Source of the DNA: a virus
Virus record (IMG/VR): IMGVR_UViG_3300047320_000099
Location: 1 to 64,000 of that record
Direction: 5' to 3' (one strand)
DNA: 64,000 nucleotides
Positions 30,718 to 39,700 of the stretch are shown one piece after another. The position numbers were made by a program, and so were the translations under genes. The notes beneath the pieces were generated by a model. The model was not told where the DNA came from and made no database searches. It worked only from the letters and a program-made list of their open reading frames with translations. Positions within the stretch are counted from its first letter, which is position 1. Each line of letters opens with the position of its first letter.

Positions 30718-31389
30718 ATGAGACGACCAATCCAACAGCCGACTACCAGACAGGATGGAGACACTGAGATCCAAGAGCATCCCGCCTATGCTCAGATCGA
30801 GTCCTCCCGAATCACGGGGGGAGCCTACCTATACGGATCGGACTTCCATCATGGAAACTTTACCGCCATCCGCATCAAGCGCAGCCAGCTCAACCGGAAT
30901 CTGGCGCGAGACTGGCACTTTGGGCATGAAGAATATATCGAGGTGTTTCTATCCTCTGCCCAGTGGGCTTCTTTTGTAGCGGGAACCGGAAGCAGCGGCG
31001 TTCCTTGCACCCTCAACCATTTGATGGGAGAGGGGATTGCAGAACTTCCTGCGCCCCAAGACCGCACGGCGCAATTCTCCAAAGAGAGCGCCCATTACAT
31101 GGAAAATGCACTCAAGGCCCTACAGGAACTTCAGGAAGCGATCAGCGCCACATCCCTGAGCCAGAAAGCAAAAGATTCGCTGCTTTCCAAGGCATCTGCT
31201 GCTACCCGAAACATTTCCGGCAATTCCAAATTCGTGGCCGAGTCCTTCGACCGCCACATGGAGAAGACCGTGGAGCGGGCCAAAGTGGAAGTGAATGCTT
31301 ACGCCACCGCTACCATCAGTCGCCTCGGTATGCAGAAGCTGGCCGAACTGAACGATGATGCTCCTCTGACTTTGGAGCTTTCCGATTAA
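30718..31389 (+). CDS. Hypothetical phage protein, 223 aa
   Basis: SSRITGGAYLYGSDFHHGNF opens a beta-rich domain, followed by a helical C-terminal half. Similar proteins are often next to recombination genes in phages, but their function is unknown. A palindrome-like string and ACAGACCA lie upstream. Confidence 0.65.
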   Translation: MRRPIQQPTTRQDGDTEIQEHPAYAQIESSRITGGAYLYGSDFHHGNFTAIRIKRSQLNRNLARDWHFGHEEYIEVFLSSAQWASFVAGTGSSGVPCTLNHLMGEGIAELPAPQDRTAQFSKESAHYMENALKALQELQEAISATSLSQKAKDSLLSKASAATRNISGNSKFVAESFDRHMEKTVERAKVEVNAYATATISRLGMQKLAELNDDAPLTLELSD

Positions 31390-31411
31390 TTAACCCAAAC
31401 CAAACAGACCA

Positions 31412-31744
31412 ATGACTATTAACGAAATGCGAGATGAACTGGACAAACTCCAGTCATGGAGGGGAGGAGATGGGAACACGCCAGTCCATATTGGAGCCAA
31501 TGATTCCATCTGGGAAATCACCGATGGCCAGATAGATAACGGCTGTGCAGTCTTCTATATGGATGACGGAGGAAAGCTGGATTCCACCCAAGAGGCGCTG
31601 GACTCCAAGCTTAATGAGGCTGATGACGACATTGATAAAATGAAAAGTCGAGCGGCAGATCAAATCGCTGATCTGAAGGAAGGTGCAATAACCGCTCTAC
31701 GGGAGGCCATCCAAGCTGTAAAAGACATTTCGGAGGACGTATGA
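31412..31744 (+). CDS. Acidic helical protein, 110 aa
   Basis: Start after ACAGACCA. The N-terminal part is beta-rich (TPVHIGANDSIWEITDGQID) and the C-terminal helix is long and acidic. ATGA-coupled to the resolvase. Confidence 0.65.
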   Translation: MTINEMRDELDKLQSWRGGDGNTPVHIGANDSIWEITDGQIDNGCAVFYMDDGGKLDSTQEALDSKLNEADDDIDKMKSRAADQIADLKEGAITALREAIQAVKDISEDV

Positions 31745-32268
31745 CTTTTGACCAAACTGAAATTCCCGGCACACAGATGCCCCTGCTGGCTTCCATTGAC
31801 TGTGGCAAGAAGGGCTACATCGTCCGAAATGACCGGGAAGGGAATCTGGAAGCCTGTAAGATGCCGATCAACGAAACTGGCGTGGATCTATACGCGGTGG
31901 CAGACTTGGTTCGTGGCTACGATATGGTTCTGATGGAGCATCCTCCTCTCGGAGGCTTTAAGGGCCAGACCCGACTCACGGAGTCATGCTGCTGGGGCCA
32001 GTTTAAAGAGCTGTACGGCCTCCTGGCGGGCATCCAGGTTCCTTTCCATACCATCACCCCCCAAGTATGGCAGAACGAGTATTTCGGCTTTCCAACCAGC
32101 AAGGAAGTGGGAAAGAACGAATGGAAAAGTTTCTTGTGGGAGCAGGCCCAAAATAGGTTCCCGACCGTCAAGAAGATGGCCAAGGATTCAGCCGATTCAT
32201 TTTTACTTTACAGGATGCTGACAGCCCTTTGGGCTAAAGATCCCACCGGAGAAAGCTGGCCAGGATGA
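31741..32268 (+). CDS. RuvC-like Holliday junction resolvase, 175 aa
   Basis: ASIDCGKKGYI supplies the first catalytic aspartate on a strand, VLMEHPPL the glutamate, and KDSADSFLLYRML the final acidic residues. This is the RNase H-fold pattern and length of phage RuvC proteins. It would cut branched DNA before packaging. The gene is ATGA-coupled on both sides. Confidence 0.85.
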   Translation: MTFDQTEIPGTQMPLLASIDCGKKGYIVRNDREGNLEACKMPINETGVDLYAVADLVRGYDMVLMEHPPLGGFKGQTRLTESCCWGQFKELYGLLAGIQVPFHTITPQVWQNEYFGFPTSKEVGKNEWKSFLWEQAQNRFPTVKKMAKDSADSFLLYRMLTALWAKDPTGESWPG

Positions 32269-32531
32269 AATTGGAAGCCCTAATTTCCATCAACGGTGGC
32301 GAGCCCCTTCATGCAAGAGGGTCTTGCACACGAACTATGATGGAATCCGTGGGCCTCGATCCTGTTTATTTCAGGGAAAATGGAGGACTGATAACCAGTT
32401 TCGTATGGGTCAAAACCCATGACGGCCACCGATCCACTCCTGAGCCTGAAGAGCCCAAGAAGAAGGCAAGAATCTCAACCAAACGTCTCAGTAAGCTGGA
32501 GCAGCGCTGGGCGAACTACACCAAGGAATAG
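32265..32531 (+). CDS. Basic hypothetical protein, 88 aa
   Basis: The C-terminal third is basic (EEPKKKARISTKRLSKLEQR). ATGA overlap with the resolvase. DNA binding is possible. Confidence 0.6.
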   Translation: MKLEALISINGGEPLHARGSCTRTMMESVGLDPVYFRENGGLITSFVWVKTHDGHRSTPEPEEPKKKARISTKRLSKLEQRWANYTKE

Positions 32532-32534
32532 ACC

Positions 32535-32618
32535 AATGAGCGCAGACCTTATCACACTAAATTGCCACCTCGCCCCGATCAAAGACCGCTTGACAAAGCG
32601 AAGCGCTTCCCTTTACTA
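32535..32618 (+). pseudogene. Truncated 27-codon gene matching the start of the 33288 gene
   Basis: SADLITLNCHLAPIKDRLTK parallels SQDLIQLNPQLSPIRKDADA at the start of the 33288 protein. It is preceded by TAGACCA. It appears to be a partial duplicate of that gene, cut off where the endonuclease cassette begins. Confidence 0.55.
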
Positions 32619-32622
32619 ATTT

Positions 32623-32814
32623 ATGGATGACAACACCGAAGCCAACAACCGCAAGAGCCCGCCCGAGCCAAATATCGCAACGCGTGCTAAAAATGAGCAT
32701 GCTGTCGCCCTTGGAGCAATTGGAGGCTCTAGAAAGAGCCCTAGAAAGAGCGCGGCTAACCGTGAAAATGGGAGGCGGGGAGGACGACCCAAATCGAAAG
32801 GGCCTTCCGATTAA
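32623..32814 (+). CDS. Conserved small cassette protein, 63 aa (copy 2)
   Basis: KNEHAVALGAIGGSRKSPRK and SAANRENGRRGGRP repeat the pattern of the 3407 protein. All but four bases of it overlap the N-terminus of the next endonuclease gene in the +1 frame. The basic Gly-Arg-Pro end suggests DNA binding. Confidence 0.7.
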   Translation: MDDNTEANNRKSPPEPNIATRAKNEHAVALGAIGGSRKSPRKSAANRENGRRGGRPKSKGPSD

Positions 32815-33313
32815 ACCCAAGGTAAGCCCTGACGATGAAGACCTCCTTGTTTTCCCGTGGAGATCCTACCAGTCAAGCACATGCTATCCAGCAACTTGGG
32901 TTCACGGCCAAGCCATATATATCCATCAACTGATCTCTTTAAGAATCTTTGGAATTATTCCCCAAAGATCCGACTGGATGTGTATCGACCATATCAATGG
33001 TGACCGGCTTGATAACAGGCGCGAGAACTTGCGACTGGTGAAAACCAATGGGGGAAATAGCCTTAATATATCTAGCACTAAGTTTATTACTGGTGTCAGA
33101 TTTAACAAATATAAAGGAAAGTATGAATCATGGGCATCCATTTATCGCAACCATCCGGGCGAAACAAAGAACAAGAAGGGCGCGTACTTAGGGGCTTGGG
33201 ACACCTTGTCTGAGGCTATCGCTTCCAGAAAAACTTGGGAACGACTGTTTCCTCTCTTAGATCCATCTAGTCGAATAATCAAAACTTATGAGCCAAGACC
33301 TAATACAGCTTAA
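32627..33313 (+). CDS. HNH homing endonuclease with AP2-like domain (copy 2), 228 aa
   Basis: The HNH core is MCIDHINGDRLDNRRENLR near residues 115-135. The AP2-like part is GVRFNKYKGKYESWASIYRN. It is a diverged paralogue of the 3468 protein with the same overlap arrangement. Its 3' end overlaps the 33288 gene by 26 bases. Confidence 0.85.
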   Translation: MTTPKPTTARARPSQISQRVLKMSMLSPLEQLEALERALERARLTVKMGGGEDDPNRKGLPIKPKVSPDDEDLLVFPWRSYQSSTCYPATWVHGQAIYIHQLISLRIFGIIPQRSDWMCIDHINGDRLDNRRENLRLVKTNGGNSLNISSTKFITGVRFNKYKGKYESWASIYRNHPGETKNKKGAYLGAWDTLSEAIASRKTWERLFPLLDPSSRIIKTYEPRPNTA

Positions 33314-33509
33314 CCCTCAATTATCCCCCATTCGCAAAGACGCCGATGCCGTGCGGGAGGCTATGGACGAGTTCCGTAAGCTCTGGCGTCTGGAACCGAT
33401 CTTCCTGGTCGTCAATCCCAAGGACTGGCGATCCGGCATCAAGTTCGGTTATTTAGGGCTGAGCGTTGTTGTTGATCCCGAAGTGGCTACCTTTAAGTTG
33501 TCAGCATGA
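33288..33509 (+). CDS. Hypothetical protein, 73 aa
   Basis: The first residues match the truncated gene at 32535. The rest (MDEFRKLWRLEPIFLVVNPK) is alpha/beta. ATGA-coupled to the LexA-like gene. Function unknown. Confidence 0.6.
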   Translation: MSQDLIQLNPQLSPIRKDADAVREAMDEFRKLWRLEPIFLVVNPKDWRSGIKFGYLGLSVVVDPEVATFKLSA

Positions 33510-33724
33510 AACCTATCACCAAACGCCAGACCGATGTCCTCCAGTTCATCCTCTCCTACCAGGAGAAGGAGGGGTATGTGCCGTCCCTCACAGACATTCA
33601 GTCGAACTTCTCATGGACCTCCCGTACTGCTGCCCTGTGGCATATGAAAGCCCTGGTAGTTAAGGGCTATATTTCAGAGTCTTGCGGGAGGGCGCGGGCT
33701 TATCGAGTCTTGAAGAGGATTTAG
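33506..33724 (+). CDS. LexA-type winged-helix protein without peptidase, 72 aa
   Basis: ITKRQTDVLQFILSYQEKEG, YVPSLTDIQSNF and MKALVVKGYI match the LexA DNA-binding domain. The autocleavage domain is missing. It could act as a repressor or SOS-box competitor. As the last plus-strand gene it stops one base before the end of the opposing virion gene. Confidence 0.8.
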   Translation: MKPITKRQTDVLQFILSYQEKEGYVPSLTDIQSNFSWTSRTAALWHMKALVVKGYISESCGRARAYRVLKRI

Positions 33725-33725
33725 A

Positions 33726-36700
33726 CTATCGCTTCTGCTTCTCAAGCAGAGCATTTGTCTTCAAGCCATCCAGTTTCGGTCCTTCCTGGATCTTGCGGAT
33801 AGCAATCGTCGTGGACCAAAGTTTGACTCTGAAATTATCCGTATAATAGTCCGCCGAGGCTTGCAGGGCTCCGATGCTTCTGGCTTGGGTCACGATGCTG
33901 TTGATGTCGGCCTGCTGGATGTCTCGCTCGGTCTTGTAGCCCGAGCTTCCCTGCCGCCTCTTGAGCTGATTGGTCTCCGAATTCACGAAGGCATCTATCT
34001 CGGCCTTGCGCTCTTTGTTATTGGAGTAGGCCGCGATCCAGGGCCAGTAGTATTGCTGGGCTTTGGCTTCGATTTCCGAGGCATGCTTGACGAAGAACAT
34101 GCCGTTATTCATCTGGGAAAACTCAGCCTCGGCCTGCTCCTTCTGCTTCTCTTTGGTGAAGTAGGAAGAGATGGGTCTTTGGTAGTCCGTCTTATTGATG
34201 AAGTAACGGTTCTCCCTCATCCAAATAAGACCGGGGCTCGGGGCTTTGATGACATCTCCCAGATCCACATCCCCAATCGTTAATCCCCCTAACCGGGATA
34301 GCACATTGGGCTTCTTGAAAGAGCCATCGGGCTTGATGATCCGGTCCAGATGCTTGGCATCCTCGGGGGACAGCCAGCCTTCCAGTAGAGTATTGGCGTA
34401 CAGGGTAGGAAAGAACTCCTTATCGGGCATCAGTTCCTCCCCTCCTCTCCCTGGAAGGATAGAATAGGCCATGGTCTCCTTCTGGAAGCGATTCAGGGGT
34501 ACCGCATGGGCTTTGACATATTTGGCCAGAGAGGCGGTAAGGCCCTTCTTCATGTCGAGTTCATCTTTCTCGTTGGGGTTCTGGGCTTCTTTCAGGAAGT
34601 CGGCAATGCTCAGAAGACCGTCGAAAGTTCCGCTCTCGCTGGCCCCGGCCCACATGGCCTTGGAGATACGGTCGAACATCATGAACCATGGGGCATCGGG
34701 ATTCTGGAGCCTGCGCTCGTTATAGGAGGCGGCGGTTCCCAGGGTAGCTACAAGCTGGGGATGATCTTTGAAGTTGAGATAGTTAATATCTCCCTTGCCG
34801 GTTCTCCACCAGAAGGAGAAGGCGGGAATGAAGGTCTCCTTACCATTCCTACCGAAGACCGAGCGATCACTAAAACCCGTAAGGCCCCGATGCTTCTTAT
34901 CGTCGTCTTCCTCATCCCCGCCCATGGAGGCGATGATAGAAACGATCACAGCAGTTCCCAGGGAGCCCTTGACCATGGAGGAAGCTATCTCCGTCTTGGT
35001 GTAGGTATCGGGGTTGTTCTCGAAGAACGTCTTGGTCTTTCCGTCATGTACGGCTCGGTAGTTGGTTCCTAACTGGTTGACCGTTCCCAGACCGGTCCAG
35101 TTGAAGAACTCCTCAGCCATACGGGCTACGTTGCCCGAGAAGGGGCTGATCTCAGGTGCAATGGCACCTCCGGCACTGAGTCGGGTGCGGATCTCGATGC
35201 CTCCTTGGCGATACTCGGCCCCTTCTACTTTTTGGCCTCCGATCTGGAGGATGTTGGTTTTTGAGATTTGCCCGAGGAACTTGGACAGTCCAAAGACGGT
35301 AGCGAATTTATTGAGAGTATCGGCCAGAACCTTGGAAGCTCCTTTTGGCTCATTAGAATAAGAAGTTCCGAATGCTAGGCGCTTGGACTCGTCCACCGAT
35401 TGGGGATTGATAACCTGCTCCCGCGCCTCCCGACGCAGGTTGAAAGCGATGATGTTCTTCAGAACCGCCAACTCTGCCTTAGTGGGAAGGATGGTAGTGC
35501 TATTCTCGATCAGCAGGGCTCCATTCTTGAGAATCTCCTGATCGGCTTGGGCTTGATAGAAAGCCAGGGGTTTTACATTAAGCTTCTGGTCGATGTAGCT
35601 GGCGATGAACTGATCCTTCTTCCCTTCCGGCTTGGCTTGGTACATATCCCAAGCCTCCCGATAAAGCTCAGCTCCCAGAATAGTATTCTCGGAGAAGACC
35701 TTGTAGAAGGCATCGAAGACCGTGGCTACACGCCTGCCGGAGTCGAAGAGCAGGATCTTCATCAACCGAGCCACGAAGGTTAGCGGGGTCTTCTGGCGGA
35801 ACCAAGTACCCGGTCGGGCGAAGAGCATCGTCTGGGTAGAAGCAATGGCCCCCTGAGCGCGCGTAAATGCCTCTACAGAGGCTCCGCGTTGGCCAGAGAA
35901 GGCAATGGCTGCAAACTCAGTCAAAGCCTCTGGCAGGCTTCTGAAGGCTTGGTTGAGTCCTGCTAACATGGCTTTCTCGTTCTTCAGGAACTCAGCCTTC
36001 CCCTCCAGAAGATCCAGGCCGTTCTTGGCTTGGTCGTAAGCCAGGAAGTCCAAGGGGATACGGACAGCCGTGCCTACCACGTTCACCATGGCTACCCCTG
36101 GAGACATGAGGATGTTGTTATAGAAGAGGGCATTCCAGCCATCTATCATTCCCTGTCCTCGTTCGGCTTCCGCTGCCAGCTTGGCGGTTTGGGCATAGAG
36201 GTCTCTAAGCCAAGTTGAACTGGTGTTATTAGCCGCATTGGAAAGCAGTCTCAGATTGGCTTCGGACTCGGGACGGATGTGGCCGGATAGATTAGGCTCT
36301 CTTGCCCAAGCAACCGCTGCCTCTTTCTCGAAGTCTCGAAGACTTGCTTTCTCCTCCTTACTGTAGAATCTCAGGGCTGGAGCCATGAACTCGGGGAATC
36401 CTTCCTGCTTCAGAGCGATGGCGAATTGGCTATCGGTCAATTGGGCCTGACGATATTTGGCACGGAAGCTCTGGGCCTTCTTCACATAGTTGAGGAAGGC
36501 TTTGTTGTTCCTGATAAGATCGGACTGGAGACGGATGATGACCGATTCGGGAGAGTAGGTCAGCAAGTGCTTGTTGATGTTCACCGCTCGTCCTGCTTCC
36601 CGCTGTTCGACCGCTACAGCTCTCGTGACGTCCCGCATCAGCATCAGGGCTGCGTTACGGTCGATGTCCAGGTCCAGTCCATTGTCCTGAGCGGTGGCCA

Positions 36701-39700
36701 GTTGGTCCAATCTGCTTTGGAGAGCCAGAAGATAGTAGATCACCCCGGCATTGCCGATGCCCTCGTATTTGTTCTCAGGGTCGAACTGCCTTGCTCGCTG
36801 GTCTGGACCCATCCTGCGGAGCTTGTAGATGTCTCTCAGGGCATCCAGGATCGTGACCTTGGAGTTCATCCGAGCTTCCACGGCAGCAATGATCGCATGG
36901 GTAGGGGCATTGCGATAGCTCCCCTCATCCTTGGCAATCCCCTTCAGGGCGTTCGAGGTTGAGAATTCGTCACTATTGATGCGGACGTTCATCCGGCCCT
37001 TTTTGTATTCGGCATCATCTTCGATGGAGTAGAGACGGAAGCCGTTGTCGGGACCTTTCTTAGGAGGAGTTGGAGGAGCCCATTTCTTCGTGCTCTTCTT
37101 GGCACCCTTCTTCCGGGTCTTGTCCGAGATCACCATGCCCGTATCTGGATCGGTCAGGATCGTGCGGGTGCTGTTGGTTTCAGGGACCGGGATAACCGTC
37201 TTAATGACGGGCTTCTTGGCTGCTGTTGCTGGGGCAGTTTGGGTCAGATTCTCATCGCTCACCTCTTGGGTGCCCGCTGAGTAGTTGGTGTTCTTGACCT
37301 GTGGGTAGACCGTCTGGCCGTCCCAAGGCTTGTCCTCAATGGCTCTGGCGACCTTCTGGGGGCCTTCTGGACCCTCGATGATCTCATAGAGTTGATCTCC
37401 CTCGATCACATAGGAACGCCCTGCCGAAGTGAAGGGAACGCCATCCCGTGGCTGCTGGCCCGGTTTGTAGGTCTCGACCAGCTTATCCCCGATGATCTGG
37501 GCGGGAGCAGGAAGGGTTTGCTCTTCGGGCAGCACGATCTCCCTCGTAGCATCCGCGATGCCTTCCGAGAGTTCCTGTAGACTCAGTTCCTCGGCAAGGA
37601 TCTCCTCGTTGATGCGCTCGATGCGATTCTCGGGCTTGAATGCCTCCCTTCGTAGGAGGGGAGGGGTCAGGAAGAAGTTGCTCAGCAGATCGTGGGCATC
37701 GTCCGTGGTGGTCGCTATCGGGGTTCTGTTGAGGTCCTGGAAGGTCTGGGCATAGAAGTTGGTGATGGTGTCGAGAACGCTCTGATCCTCCTGCGCCATA
37801 CCCCTCACAGCTTTGCCGTCGTGGTGCCAACGCGTCATCATCTGGGCGAACGCCTCATGCGCGGCCACGGAGATATTTCCTGCCTTATTGAAGAAGGTGA
37901 AGTCCTCGTCCTTGAAGGCTTCTCCCTCATCGTTCTTGTAGCGCTTCTTCAGGTACTCGCGGAAAGGCTTCTGGGCCAAGCGGGACTCAAGGAATTGCTG
38001 GAGCCTGACGTACTCGGCGTTATCCAGAATGACCGGGGCTATCGTATTGAGGAAGTCGTGGTACAGCTCGTGAAAGACATCCGTAACATTGGCATTGCCC
38101 GTTAATTGAATTAACCGGGCCATCGGGTCGTAGGAGTTCGGGGCCGCGATGATCTCGCCTGCCTTGTTCTTTCTGCCGAACGCTCCTGTGAGTTCCCAGT
38201 CGGATACCTTGCCGTAGCGCAGTTGGGCCACGTCCTCCACCGTAATCAGAGAAGCATTAGGAGTGTAGAGATTGAATCTCTTGGATACCCATGCCGCTAT
38301 GGCGCGGTCTTGAATGAACAGGGCTTGGAGGATAGAAGAGACCTGAGCGGCCTTGAGGATACCGCTCTGTCGCTTGTTCTTGCTCTTGCTGCTCGCTGTT
38401 TTATTGACCCGCTCCTGTAGGACGCGCTCCATGGCCCGATAGTGAGGAACCTCGGTCCAGTTGGTCGGGTCTTTGTGGTTACGGAAGTCCTGATCCTCTT
38501 TCGTTAGTTGATTAACGGTCTCATCGAAAGATTCGGGGGCTTGCGAGCGGAAGAGTTGCTGGATCTTACCGTCTTTGGCGTAGGTGATCTGGTCCTTGGA
38601 CTTGTCGAAGACCTTGGTCTTGGTCATCCAATCGTTCATTCTTTCCACTGCCTTGCCAAGAAGTTCTCCCGTGTCCTTGTGGGCACGGAGCTTGAAGAGC
38701 GTGGTTCTACGCTTGGTAATCGGTGGGGCCTGAATGTCCGTAACCGCCTGTTCCTCTGGGGTTGGACCTGTCTTTTTGGTTTGTCCTTCTTCAGTGACGG
38801 GCTCAGCAGGAGGCGGGGGAGTAGGTGCGCTAGCAGGCTCCTGCTTCTGCGGTGTCCTTTTCAGGATGTCGGTGAACTTCGCCCCATCCTTCAGATCGGG
38901 ACGACCGTTGTATTCCTGCTGAGCCGCGTCAAAGTCGGGCTTTGAGTAGAGATCCGAGCGGGGGTCGTTGAGAACCGAGTCAGGCAAGGCGCTGACCTCC
39001 GAATCCTCGAACTGGATGGTATTGTCTTGGGTCTTGTGGCCGTGAACAAATCTTCCGTCCCCGATGGACTTATAGAAAGCATTCCCCGTGAAAACCACAT
39101 CTCCCAATTCGGCCTGGGTGCTGTTATTCTTGGGCTGTACCACTCCAGAGAAGAACTTGCCGGGTCTCCATGATTCGGCTTTCCCGTTAATCAGGAACTG
39201 ACCCATATCCCCAAACTCAACCGGGCCAGACACTACCGATCCAGCTTCGTTGATATAGCTTACCGTTTGGCCTTCGTGGACTTGCCCCGGACTTTCGATG
39301 GGCTCCGCTTCCGCTTGGGAAGTGACTTCTGGTCCGTTTTCTTGGACCACTCCTTGCAGTTCCATCCCTTGGCTTGGCCGCGCTTCTTCATCGCGTAACA
39401 CTTCGCCTGTTGGGCTTTGCTCTTGAATGGCATTAGTATTCTCCAGTCCTTGAGTTGTGGTTGCTATGGGAGGAGCCTCGCCCTCCAAGGCATCCTCCTC
39501 GTAGAAGGCATGGAAATCCGCCATACCCATCGCATCGGGAGTTCCCATCTCCACCATCGGGATCTTACCCTGGGCGTAGAGACCCTTGGTAGGACTTACT
39601 GGAGCCTCATCGGTCGTAGCGGCATAGTCGGCATCTACCTGCTCCGACTTGCGGAGCATCTCCTGCGAGAGGGCAAAAGCTGCTTCCGTGGTAGAAATCT

